From Selenomonas ruminantium AC2024 (lineage in GTDB: Bacteria > Bacillota > Negativicutes > Selenomonadales > Selenomonadaceae), in the NCBI RefSeq assembly GCF_000687995.1, contig NZ_JIAC01000001.1, positions 186,001 to 250,000 on the forward strand: a stretch of DNA of 64,000 nucleotides, read 5' to 3'. The translations under genes were made by a program, and so were the position numbers. Positions 1 to 8,199 of the stretch are shown in pieces. The notes under the pieces are model-generated. The model searched no databases, had not been told where the DNA came from, and saw only the letters and a program-made list of their open reading frames with translations. Position 1 is the stretch's first letter. Every line of letters starts with the position of its first letter.

Positions 1-475
1 CAACGGCGCTGCTTTCAGCGTGCTTGCTTAGCAGTGTTCTAAATGGGGCCGGCCTTCACTGCGTTCAGGCAGTCGCTCCCTACAGAAAAATCACTCCCTC
101 GTTCGCCCCGAGATACGGCCTATGCTATTGCCACGAACTCGTTGCTCCTGTTACAAAAACATCGATGTACTTGTTGCTTGTCACCGCGAAAATATCGTTT
201 TATACGAACATCGCTTAGGGCGGAGGTGGTGATGCTTTTCGCCGTGGAACGACTGTCCGAACGCAGTGAGGACTGGCCCACAAACGTCATCAGCTAGGCA
301 TTGAGATGAACATACGCGCCGCCGGTCTTGCCCGGCGCAGGCAGCTAAAAGCCCATAAATTTACTTGTGGGTCATTTAGTGCAACGGCGAAAAGTATTAC
401 CATCTCCGCCCCACTGAGCTGTAACAACTAAAAGAAATCTCGCAATGACATCGATAAACTGCAATTTACACAAAA
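1..475. repeat. Composite palindromic repeat, left copy (elements G and F)
   Basis: This segment is the reverse complement of about 31075-31560, with many substitutions. It holds the right part of one palindromic element (G, cut by the window edge, to about 118) and a complete one (F, 218-411). The arms of F (218-245 and 384-411) pair with three mismatches. The apical 18-base motif lies at 253-270, and in reverse orientation at 55-72. No gene is seen in 1-566; short open frames here do not look like proteins. Confidence 0.8.
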
Positions 476-546
476 GCCCGGTGGCTGATAATACTTTCCC
501 TTCGCTTTAGGCAGAGGAAAATATTATCAGCCACCGGGCGTCTTTA
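476..546 (-). terminator. Long-stem terminator after the ABC transporter gene
   Basis: A stem of about 24 bp (476-499 with 516-539, one G-U type mismatch) is followed by a short T run on the minus strand. It lies about 20 bases after the stop of the transporter gene. Confidence 0.75.
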
Positions 547-566
547 TATATCGATGTAAACCGAAC

Positions 567-2270
567 TCAAATCGGCCGCAGCTCCCAATTCCCATCCCCA
601 GCCAGTTTCAACTCCTGCTGATGTTGGGCAAAGAGCGTAGACCTATGCCCCACGCTGACAACGCCCATCTTGGGCAGTTCCGCCTGCAGCATTTCATACA
701 TTTCCGCCTCTCGCGGTTCATCCAAGGCTGACGTAGCTTCATCCAGGAACACCCAGTCGGGCTTTTGCAGAAGAACTCTGGCGAAGGCCAGCCGCTGCTG
801 TTCCCCCAAAGAGAGGATGCGGCTCCAATCGTCAATTTCATCCAAACGCGTGGTGAATTTTTCCAGACCCACTTTCGTCAGTGCCGCCTGCAATTCACTG
901 TCGCTGCCAGAAGCTGTGCCGGGATAATGGAGCGCACGGCGCAGGCTCCCTAGCGGCAGATAGGGCCGCTGGGGCAGGAACAATAACCTGCTGCCCGCCG
1001 TCAATTTCAATTTGCCGGCTCCATAGGGCCAGATTCCTGCCAGACTGCGCAGAAGCGTGCTCTTGCCGCAGCCGGAAGCTCCTGTCACCAACAGGCGGCT
1101 GCCTGCGGGCAGATTCATGCTGCAGTTTTCGAGCAGCACACGGCTATCCGGCAGCTGCACCTTTAACTCCTCGACATCGAGAGCAGTGCCGCCCGCCTGC
1201 CGCTGAATGCCGGCTTCCACACCTTCTGCAGTGTCCATATGCTCCGTAAAGGTTGCCAGTCGTCTGACTACCGCCGCCAACTGTGCGATGGTATCGTAGG
1301 ACTCCACAAAGTAGGACAGGGCATCCTGCACCCGGCCGAAGGCAGATACCGTCTGCATCAGACCGCCCAGCGCAATGCCTCCGGCAAAATACTGCGGTGC
1401 CGCCAAGATAAGCGGCACGATAATAGCCAACTGGGCGTAACCGTTGACGTAGAAATTCAGCAGTTTCGTCTGCTTCATGAGCTGCCAGAAGTTGCTGATA
1501 ACCTTGGCAAAGCGCTCATGGAAGCCCTTGTTCTCCGCATTTTCCCCGCCATAGAAGGCAATGCTTTCGCTGTTTTCCCGCACGCGCATCATGTTGAAAC
1601 GGAAGTCGGCCTCAAAGCGCTGCTGCTCGAAGTTCAGACCGATAAGTTTCCGCCCGACCAGATGAGCGCAACCCGTACCAATGCCGGAATAGCAGAGCGA
1701 GAACCAGAACATATAGCCATAGATGATGATTTCCTGACCGCCCAGGTTCAGCGTAAAGGCCCCGGACAGATTCCAGAGCACCACGCCAAAGGCCGCCAGA
1801 GTCGTCATCTGTTTTAAGAAACCGATTAATAATTGCAAGGAAAGATTGACAAACTGATTGATGTCCTCGCTGATTCGCTGGTCCGGGTTATCCGTATCGC
1901 TGCCTAGTACCTGCAATCGGTAGTAAACCTGCTTGTCCAGCCAGCGGGAAAGATAGGCATCCGTAAGCCAGGTGCGCCATTTTATCTGCACCGCCTGCCG
2001 CAGGTAAATGGCATACACGGCGATGACGATGTAGAGCATGGCCAGCCCCGTAAATTCCCCCACGAGCGGCCAAAATTGGTCTGCCTGATACTGCTGCAGG
2101 GCATTGTAAAATTCATTGTACCAGCTGTTTAGCCGCACGAGCAGATACACGCCAAAGAAGTTCAGGCCGATAACAAAGGCCAACAGCCCTCTGGCTTTCC
2201 ACTTATGCTCGCTGTTCCAATATCCCCGAAACAGCTGCCAAAAAGCACGGAATGCTCCGCGTTTCCCCAT
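567..2270 (-). CDS. ABC transporter, fused permease/ATPase, SbmA/YddA-like
   Basis: This is an inner-membrane ABC exporter-type protein with membrane and ATPase domains in one chain of about 567 residues. The N-terminal half (to about residue 340) has several hydrophobic segments and the NPDQRI motif typical of the YddA/SbmA (ABC_membrane_2) group. The ATPase half has Walker A GASGCGKS near residue 400, the signature LSLGEQQR near 490 and Walker B VFLDEATSALD near 510. The start at 2270 is preferred because GGAG lies 8 bases upstream; in-frame GTG and ATG codons at 2279 and 2276 are too close to it. The substrate cannot be read from sequence; relatives move peptides or cobalamin. It appears to be monocistronic, with its own terminator. 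Confidence 0.85.
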   Translation of the reverse strand: MGKRGAFRAFWQLFRGYWNSEHKWKARGLLAFVIGLNFFGVYLLVRLNSWYNEFYNALQQYQADQFWPLVGEFTGLAMLYIVIAVYAIYLRQAVQIKWRTWLTDAYLSRWLDKQVYYRLQVLGSDTDNPDQRISEDINQFVNLSLQLLIGFLKQMTTLAAFGVVLWNLSGAFTLNLGGQEIIIYGYMFWFSLCYSGIGTGCAHLVGRKLIGLNFEQQRFEADFRFNMMRVRENSESIAFYGGENAENKGFHERFAKVISNFWQLMKQTKLLNFYVNGYAQLAIIVPLILAAPQYFAGGIALGGLMQTVSAFGRVQDALSYFVESYDTIAQLAAVVRRLATFTEHMDTAEGVEAGIQRQAGGTALDVEELKVQLPDSRVLLENCSMNLPAGSRLLVTGASGCGKSTLLRSLAGIWPYGAGKLKLTAGSRLLFLPQRPYLPLGSLRRALHYPGTASGSDSELQAALTKVGLEKFTTRLDEIDDWSRILSLGEQQRLAFARVLLQKPDWVFLDEATSALDEPREAEMYEMLQAELPKMGVVSVGHRSTLFAQHQQELKLAGDGNWELRPI

Positions 2271-2289
2271 ATCCATCACTCCAAAAAAA

Positions 2290-2324
2290 GAGATTGTTCC
2301 GCCGTAATGAAACGGAACAATCTC
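2290..2324 (-). terminator. Terminator downstream of hcp
   Basis: Two 12-base arms, 2290-2301 and 2313-2324, are perfectly complementary. A T run follows on the minus strand. Confidence 0.8.
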
Positions 2325-2381
2325 AGTATAGACCTTTCACTTGCCGGTGGCAATAATTATTTGGTGTTTAGGGATGTGGCT

Positions 2382-4016
2382 TCAGCCAATCATTTTCTTG
2401 ATATCTTCTTCCACCGTGGAAATCGTGCCAATGCCGAAGTTTTCGACCAGCACCTTTGCCACATTCGGGGAGAGGAAGGCCGGCAGCGTGGGGCCAAGAT
2501 GGATGTTCTTGACGCCCAAGTGCAGGAGGGCCAGCAGCACGATAACGGCCTTCTGCTCATACCAGGCAATGTTGTAGGCAATGGGCAGTTCATTGACATC
2601 ACTGAGGCCAAAGACTTCCTTGAGCTTCAGCGCAATCAGGGCCAGACTGTAGGAGTCGTTGCACTGGCCTGCATCCAGCACTCGGGGAATGCCGCCGATA
2701 TCGCCCAGATTCAGCTTGATGTACTTGTACTTAGCGCAGCCCGCGGTGAGAATCACCGTATCCTGGGGCAGTGCCTGAGCAAATTCTGCATAGTAGTCGC
2801 GGGACTTCATGCGGCCGTCGCAGCCGGCCATGACCACGAACTTCTTGATGGCACCACTCTTGACGGCCTCCACTACTTTATCGGCCACAGCAAAGACCTG
2901 CTCATGGGCAAAGCCGCCCACAATCTGCCCCTGCTCCAATTCCGTGGGCGCGGCGCATTTCTTGGCCAGTTCAATGATGGCCGAGAAATCCTTGGAACCA
3001 TCCGCCTTGGCTTCAATATGCTGACAGCCCGGCACACCGGTCGCGCCTGTGGTGAACAGGCGATTCTGATAGCTGGCCTTGGGCGGCACCACACAGTTGG
3101 TGGTCATGAGAATCGGGCCATTGAAGGAGGCAAATTCCTCCTTCTGCTTCCACCAGGCATTGCCGTAGTTACCGGCAAAGTTGCTGTACTTTTTGAACTT
3201 GGGATAATAATGAGCTGGCAGCATTTCCCCATGGGTGTAAACATCTACGCCCGTGCCCTGCGTCTGCTCCAATAGCATTTCCAAATCCTTTAGGTCGTGG
3301 CCGGAAATCAGAATGCCGGGGTTCTTGCGGACACCCAAATCCACCTTGGTCAGTTCCGGATTGCCATAGGTTTCCGTGTTGGCTTTGTCCAAGAGAGCCA
3401 TGCCATCCACGCCCCACTTGCCCGTTTCCAACGTCAGGGCCGTGAGTTCATCGCCTGTGAGGCTGTCGTCCAAAAGTTTAGCCAACGCCGACTGCACGAA
3501 AGCATCAATGGCTTCATTCTCATACCCCAGCACATTAGCATGCTTCTGATAAGCCGCCAGACCTTTGAGGCCATACGTGATGAGCTCCCGCAGGCTGCGG
3601 ATGTCCTCATTTTCCGTGGCCAGCACACCGACTTTGGCAGCTTGCGCGGCAAAGCCTTCAATATTTTCCTGCCAAAGGGCCGCTTCCGGCAGATTCTCCC
3701 GCTCCTGCAATTTGGCCAGAAGTTCCTGCTTCACCCGCAAGGTCTCGGCGATGCGCTCGACAATGACCTCCCGGTCAAAGTTGGCATTGGTGATGGTGAT
3801 GAAGAGATTGATGGTCACGAGATAATTGACCTGTGGCTCCACCTTCCGGCCCTCAGCCCGCAGGCGGGTGGTTACAGCCGACAGCCCCTTGGTCACATAA
3901 ATCAACAGGTCTTGCATCGCCGCCACTTCCGGGGTCTTGCCGCAGACGCCCATCATGGTGCAGCCCTTGCAGCCGGCAGTTTCCTGACACTGATAGCAGA
4001 ACATTTTCTTTTCCAT
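2382..4016 (-). CDS. hcp: Hybrid cluster protein (hydroxylamine/NO reductase)
   Basis: Cytoplasmic iron-sulfur enzyme of 544 residues that reduces hydroxylamine or nitric oxide in nitrosative-stress defence. The N-terminus shows Cys7-x2-Cys10-x7-Cys18-x5-Cys24, the cubane-cluster ligand pattern. Later Cys-rich motifs (for example [16 protein letters not shown] and DAGQCNDSY) match hybrid-cluster ligands of the family. The length is normal for the anaerobe type. The start has GAGGAG upstream. A 24-bp palindrome (4105-4128) lies about 100 bases upstream and may be the operator. No hcr reductase gene is adjacent, so its electron donor is not evident here. Confidence 0.96.
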   Translation of the reverse strand: MEKKMFCYQCQETAGCKGCTMMGVCGKTPEVAAMQDLLIYVTKGLSAVTTRLRAEGRKVEPQVNYLVTINLFITITNANFDREVIVERIAETLRVKQELLAKLQERENLPEAALWQENIEGFAAQAAKVGVLATENEDIRSLRELITYGLKGLAAYQKHANVLGYENEAIDAFVQSALAKLLDDSLTGDELTALTLETGKWGVDGMALLDKANTETYGNPELTKVDLGVRKNPGILISGHDLKDLEMLLEQTQGTGVDVYTHGEMLPAHYYPKFKKYSNFAGNYGNAWWKQKEEFASFNGPILMTTNCVVPPKASYQNRLFTTGATGVPGCQHIEAKADGSKDFSAIIELAKKCAAPTELEQGQIVGGFAHEQVFAVADKVVEAVKSGAIKKFVVMAGCDGRMKSRDYYAEFAQALPQDTVILTAGCAKYKYIKLNLGDIGGIPRVLDAGQCNDSYSLALIALKLKEVFGLSDVNELPIAYNIAWYEQKAVIVLLALLHLGVKNIHLGPTLPAFLSPNVAKVLVENFGIGTISTVEEDIKKMIG

Positions 4017-4104
4017 AAAGCACGCTCCTCGTTATCTAATACACATGAAAATATACATCATCGTTTTTCATTTACAAGGCCATTATAACGAAGGAAAACG
4101 CTCT

Positions 4105-4128
4105 ATGCTGTAACAAGCGTTACAGCAT
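4105..4128. promoter_or_regulatory. Perfect palindrome upstream of hcp, possible operator
   Basis: Ten-base arms ATGCTGTAAC and GTTACAGCAT flank a 4-base spacer. The TGTAAC-N4-GTTACA core resembles binding sites of CRP/FNR-family regulators. A nitrosative-stress regulator such as HcpR is an inference from its place before hcp. Confidence 0.5.
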
Positions 4129-4134
4129 AAAAAG

Positions 4135-4162
4135 GCCGCAAGCAAAAGCTTGCGGCAAAAAA
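4135..4162 (-). terminator. Terminator after the 42-residue-repeat protein gene
   Basis: Nine-base arms at 4135-4143 and 4148-4156 form a stem with a T run on the minus strand. Confidence 0.75.
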
Positions 4163-4170
4163 ACTGTCTG

Positions 4171-4665
4171 TTAAGCGCCGATATCAATATTCCCACCAGG
4201 AGCAGGTTTAGGCTTGTAATTGCTAATCTGGGCATTAGCCTGCTGGAAGCGGCTATTACCGAGCTTCGTTTCTGTGCCGAACTGCGATACGCGCGTGACA
4301 TCGAGGGCTGCTTTCATGCCTTTCGCCGCAATCGCCTGACCTTGCTCAGAAATCGCCTTGACCTGCTGTTGGAATTTACTGGACCCCAGTTTCGTTTCAG
4401 TGCCAAAATTGGATACTTCATAGTAAGACTTGGCCTTATCCATGATTTGGGATGTTTTTTGCATTCCCTCATTCGTTGTTTTCACATTATCACGCTGAAA
4501 CTTACTGGAACCAATTTTTGTCTCTGTACCAAAATTCGATACTTTTGTGTAAGACGCTGCCTGTTCGCTACGCTCTTTAGTCGCCTGCATTCCCACAGAA
4601 TGAACCTCGCGATTTAATTGTGGGAAACTCGAAAGCGTCGTAGCACCCACCGCCGAGATACCCAT
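4171..4665 (-). CDS. Hypothetical protein with three 42-residue repeats
   Basis: I do not recognise a family for this 164-residue protein. It contains the motif FGTETKxGxSxFQ three times, beginning at residues 45, 87 and 129, so the spacing is exactly 42 residues. The sequence between the motifs is hydrophilic and Gln/Ala/Lys-rich and would suit helices. No signal peptide or membrane segment is evident; the C-terminus is short and Pro/Gly-rich. The start has GAGGG upstream, and the gene has its own terminator. It stands alone between hcp and the two-component genes. The regular repeat suggests a structural or binding role, but this is speculation. Confidence 0.75.
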   Translation of the reverse strand: MGISAVGATTLSSFPQLNREVHSVGMQATKERSEQAASYTKVSNFGTETKIGSSKFQRDNVKTTNEGMQKTSQIMDKAKSYYEVSNFGTETKLGSSKFQQQVKAISEQGQAIAAKGMKAALDVTRVSQFGTETKLGNSRFQQANAQISNYKPKPAPGGNIDIGA

Positions 4666-4797
4666 TGTCGATCCCTCACTTTCCCTGAGACATTCCTTAA
4701 TCCTTTACATAGGTATACAGCCCTACTTTAATTATATACACTTTGTATTTGTTTTTCAACCGCTTTGGCATTATTTATTATTATTGATTATTCCTAT

Positions 4798-5193
4798 TCA
4801 GCTGACCAGCCCCAAATCCTGCAGGACTTCCTTCACCTGGTCGATTTCGATGGGCTTGGAAGCGTAGGCATCACAGCCCTGCTCAAAGGCCTGATCCACG
4901 TATTCCATATCGGCAATAGCCGTCATCATGATGATTTTCACCTGCCGTGCGGCTTCTACTTTTTGCCGGGCTTCAAGCTCCCGAATCAGCTTGAGCACCA
5001 TCAGGCCATCCACCTTGGGCATCATGATATCCAGACACATCAAATCATAGGGCTCGCCGGCCTTGAATGCTTCCAGATATTTGTCAATGGTTTCCATGCC
5101 GTTATTGGCGGTATCACATGAGCCGTAATCCTGCAGGAATTCCAGCAGGAACGTGCGGCTGAGCACATCATCTTCCGCAATCAAAATCTTCAT
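4798..5193 (-). CDS. Stand-alone response regulator receiver domain
   Basis: A single REC domain of 131 residues with no output domain (CheY/Spo0F-like). The acidic pocket is at the N-terminus (IAEDD), the phospho-acceptor Asp lies in MCLDIMMPKVDG near residue 55, and the conserved Lys is in ASKPIE near residue 113. The gene overlaps the stop of the upstream kinase gene by 4 bases (ATGA), so the two are translationally coupled. The kinase is its likely phosphodonor. With no DNA-binding domain, it must signal by protein contact or phosphorelay. Confidence 0.92.
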   Translation of the reverse strand: MKILIAEDDVLSRTFLLEFLQDYGSCDTANNGMETIDKYLEAFKAGEPYDLMCLDIMMPKVDGLMVLKLIRELEARQKVEAARQVKIIMMTAIADMEYVDQAFEQGCDAYASKPIEIDQVKEVLQDLGLVS

Positions 5194-6566
5194 GAGGATT
5201 CCTCCCTGGGTGCCATTTCTTCATCCGCTGCGAGCTTCTGCATGCAGTAATGCATCAGATTTTCCGTGCGCGGGTCCGTGTCCGCCTGCTTGTCTGCGGG
5301 CTTTTTCCGCGGGCGCAGGAATATCCGCCGTTCCTGTCCGGCTGAATCAGCCTCCTGCAGCGGAATCCAAAAGGAGACACACGTTCCCCGGCCCAGTTCC
5401 GAATCCAGACTCATCGTGCCGCCCATCAGCTCCACCAGTTGCCGGGAAATCATCAGCCCCAGCCCCGTGCCTCCAAAGAGGCGGGTAGTGCTGCTGTCCG
5501 CCTGGGTAAAGGGGCTGAACAATTTGTTCTTCATGCGCGCATCCACGCCGATACCGGTATCTTCCACGCTGAATTCGAGGGTCGGCTGCTCATGGCGGAC
5601 ACTCTGGTAAACCGCCATAGTTATCCTGCCCGTCTCGGTAAACTTCAGCGCATTGGCCAGAATATTATGCAGCACCTGCCGCAGGCGCAGGGCATCCCCC
5701 CGAATAAACCGAGGCAACGTGGAAAAATCCGTCGTGACAAATTTCAGGCCCTTGGCCGCCACCAATGGCTGATAGAGTTCTCCAATGCGCTGCAGGCTCT
5801 CCAGCAAATCAAAATCCAGTTCCTCCAGCCGCAGCTTGTCATTTTCGAGCTTGGCGAAGTCCAAAATATCATTCAGAATATGCAGCAAATCGTCGGCACT
5901 GCGCTTGGCATTCTGCAGGCATTTCTGCTGTTTTTCGCTCAAGGGTTCCCGGCCTGCCAGTTCCATCATGCCGATAATGCCATTGAGGGGCGTGCGCAGT
6001 TCGTGGCTCATGATGGAGATGAACTGGGTCTTGCTGCGGTCCGCTTCCTCGGCCGCCCGCTTGGCCCGCTCCAGCTGCTGCTCGTAATGCTTGCGCACCG
6101 ATACATCTACAATGGTGACAATCAGCTGCTTGTCCCGGCCTTCCCCTGTCTGAGATACGCCAAGATTCAGCCAGAGACGGTCCCCGGTTTTGGCATTCTT
6201 CATCTGCACGGAAAACTCACTGGAAAACTCGTCATCAGCAAGAGCCGCTTCAATATTGCGGCGCACAGGACAGTGACGGCAGTTTTGGCCATGGCCGCAG
6301 CCCTTTTCCAGACTGTTCTCACAGCAGAAAGCGTCACCAAATTGACGGCCAACTACATTCTGCCCGTCTGTCTGCATCAAAATCCTGCCCATCTCATTTA
6401 CCGCCAGCACAGCCCCTTCGGCATCCAGCAGGCAAAGGCCCACCTTGGCCGCCGAAAAGACCGCCCGCATGTATTCCTGCCCAGCCTGTACCTGGGCCTC
6501 CAACTCCTCAATCTGGTTCATGACGCCAGCCAGCTGAGAGGGCAGATTTTTTTCTGTCATCTGCAT
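5190..6566 (-). CDS. PAS-domain sensor histidine kinase, soluble
   Basis: Histidine kinase of 458 residues without membrane segments, so probably a cytoplasmic sensor. Order: N-terminal coiled coil, a PAS domain (about 40-170) with a Cys-rich stretch (CCENSLEKGCGHGQNCRHC, residues about 100-120), a second coiled coil, an HisKA domain with the H-box SHELRTPLNGIIG near 190, and a HATPase domain with ILANALKFT, DTGIGV and GGTGLGL. A basic tail of about 50 residues follows. The Cys/His cluster inside the PAS domain might bind metal or heme; this is inference. It is the first gene of a two-gene operon with the REC protein. Confidence 0.92.
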   Translation of the reverse strand: MQMTEKNLPSQLAGVMNQIEELEAQVQAGQEYMRAVFSAAKVGLCLLDAEGAVLAVNEMGRILMQTDGQNVVGRQFGDAFCCENSLEKGCGHGQNCRHCPVRRNIEAALADDEFSSEFSVQMKNAKTGDRLWLNLGVSQTGEGRDKQLIVTIVDVSVRKHYEQQLERAKRAAEEADRSKTQFISIMSHELRTPLNGIIGMMELAGREPLSEKQQKCLQNAKRSADDLLHILNDILDFAKLENDKLRLEELDFDLLESLQRIGELYQPLVAAKGLKFVTTDFSTLPRFIRGDALRLRQVLHNILANALKFTETGRITMAVYQSVRHEQPTLEFSVEDTGIGVDARMKNKLFSPFTQADSSTTRLFGGTGLGLMISRQLVELMGGTMSLDSELGRGTCVSFWIPLQEADSAGQERRIFLRPRKKPADKQADTDPRTENLMHYCMQKLAADEEMAPREESS

Positions 6567-6734
6567 AACTCCGCCTCCTAATCATTAGCTTTTATATTGC
6601 ATCCTCACAATCATAAACGCTAACAATCAAAGAAGAACGCGAAACATTTCTAAATTAAGAATAACACAAAATCCCGCCCTTGTATAGATAGAACATTGAC
6701 ACCAAGGGTTCCGGGTGCTATCATTTTATTTAGT

Positions 6735-7011
6735 TATTCCAAACCGTTGAAGCGGGAGAAACATCCGTTATGCTTGCACAGAGAGTCCGGGTAGCTGGGA
6801 GCCGGGCGGAACACAGACGGGTATATGGGCCGCTGAGGGCGCACCGAAAGCATTTGACATTTGACTTTGTTAGTAGGCTGCGACGTGAGGACACGCGTTA
6901 GTGGTCAGAGGTATGTTAGTACCTCGTTAAGGGCATGGCACAGCCATGAAACAGGGTGGCACCGCGAAATTTTCGTCCCTGACAGAAACGATTTCTGTCA
7001 GGGATTTTTTA
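6735..7011 (+). promoter_or_regulatory. T-box leader (tRNA-Trp sensing) of trpS
   Basis: The conserved T-box sequence AGGGTGGCACCGCG lies at 6953-6966. It is followed by an intrinsic terminator (6977-6988 pairing with 6992-7003, then six T). The upstream stem I region includes AGAGAG near 6780. A TGG triplet at 6826-6828 is the best specifier candidate, fitting the trpS gene downstream. Uncharged tRNA-Trp should stabilise the antiterminator and switch trpS on. Confidence 0.9.
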
Positions 7012-7043
7012 GTTCCTGACAGGGCAAAAAAGGAGCTAATATT

Positions 7044-8057
7044 ATGGAAAACACCAACAACGAGAAAAAAATCATTCTCTCGGGCATTCAGCCCACCGGC
7101 GTCTTCACGCTGGGCAACTACCTCGGAGCCGTGAAGAACTGGCAGAAGATGCAGGAGGAGTACAACTGCTATTACTTCATCGCTGACCTGCACTCCCTGA
7201 CCGTCCACATTGACCCGACCAAGCGCAAACAGCAGACCCTGCAGGCATTTGCCCTGCTGCTCGCCTGCGGCATTGACCCGGAAAAGAGTCTGGTCTTCAT
7301 CCAGAGCCATGTCAGAAGTCATGCGGAAATGGGCTGGCTCATGAGCTGCTGCTCCCAGTTCGGCGAACTTAGCCGCATGACCCAGTTCAAGGATAAATCC
7401 AGCAAACATCCCGAAAACATCAACGCCGGCCTCTTCACCTATCCGGCTCTGATGGCCGGAGACATCCTGCTCTATCAGGCCGACTATGTGCCCGTAGGTG
7501 CTGACCAGACCCAGCATCTGGAATTCACGCGTGACATCGCGACCCGCTTCAACCATAACTACGGCGAAATCTTCAAGCTGCCGGAGGGTTACTTCCCCAA
7601 AGCCGGGGCAAGGGTTATGAGCCTGCAGGAACCCACCAGCAAGATGAGCAAGTCCGACACCAATCCCAAGGCCACGATTTCCATTCTCGACGAAGAAAAT
7701 GTCATCCTCAAGAAGTTCAAGAGCGCTGTCACCGATAGTGAAGCTGTGGTATGCTTCCGCGAGGATAAGCCGGGCGTCAGCAACCTGATGACCATCTACT
7801 CGGCCATCACCGGCAAGACCATGGCTGAAATCGAAGCCGAATTTGCAGGCAAAGGATATGGCGACTTCAAGGCCGTTGTCGGTCAGGCTGTAGCCGATGA
7901 ACTCAAACCCATCCGCGAAAAATACGCCGAACTCATGAAGGACCGCAAACACCTCGAAGCTCTGATGAAACAGGGGGCAGAACGGGCCGACTACATCGCC
8001 CGCAAGACCCTGACCAAAGCCAAGAAAAAAGTCGGTCTCCTTCCAGAAGTACGCTGA
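7044..8057 (+). CDS. trpS: Tryptophan--tRNA ligase
   Basis: Class I aminoacyl-tRNA synthetase of 337 residues that charges tRNA-Trp. The HIGH-like motif is in PTGVFTLGNYLG (about 14-25) and the KMSKS motif is in SKMSKSD near 200. Other family motifs include VPVGADQTQHLE and GIDPEKS. The length is normal. The start follows AAGGAG by 9 bases. Expression is controlled by the T-box leader immediately upstream. It is the only plus-strand housekeeping gene in this part of the window, and it ends at a bidirectional terminator shared with the chemotaxis receptor gene. Confidence 0.98.
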   Translation: MENTNNEKKIILSGIQPTGVFTLGNYLGAVKNWQKMQEEYNCYYFIADLHSLTVHIDPTKRKQQTLQAFALLLACGIDPEKSLVFIQSHVRSHAEMGWLMSCCSQFGELSRMTQFKDKSSKHPENINAGLFTYPALMAGDILLYQADYVPVGADQTQHLEFTRDIATRFNHNYGEIFKLPEGYFPKAGARVMSLQEPTSKMSKSDTNPKATISILDEENVILKKFKSAVTDSEAVVCFREDKPGVSNLMTIYSAITGKTMAEIEAEFAGKGYGDFKAVVGQAVADELKPIREKYAELMKDRKHLEALMKQGAERADYIARKTLTKAKKKVGLLPEVR

Positions 8058-8096
8058 ACCGACAAAACATCCACATAAAAGATAACGTAACATAAA

Positions 8097-8170
8097 GCCC
8101 GGGGGATGTATTCCTAAGCGATTTACGCGCTACGCGCGTACTAGCGCAGGAATATATCCCCCGGGCTTTT
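8097..8170. terminator. Bidirectional terminator between trpS and the chemotaxis receptor gene
   Basis: Nineteen-base arms (8097-8115 and 8148-8166), nearly perfect, enclose a GC-rich loop with its own small inverted repeat. T runs occur on both sides. Confidence 0.8.
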
Positions 8171-8199
8171 AGTCTATGTCATCTTGTAAGATTTTCATT

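Noticed and set aside
24-297. Frames in the repeat at the window start that contain SERSE-like peptides.
   Set aside because: The peptide comes from the 18-base apical motif of the palindromic elements, which appears in both orientations and in different frames, so it is not a conserved protein.
2205-4088. Long plus-strand frames opposite hcp (356 and 263 codons).
   Set aside because: They mirror hcp in another frame, have no domain, and hcp on the minus strand has its full cluster-ligand set.
6927-8093. A 388-codon open frame on the minus strand opposite trpS.
   Set aside because: It is the antisense shadow of trpS and its T-box; trpS has all synthetase motifs and the correct ribosome site.
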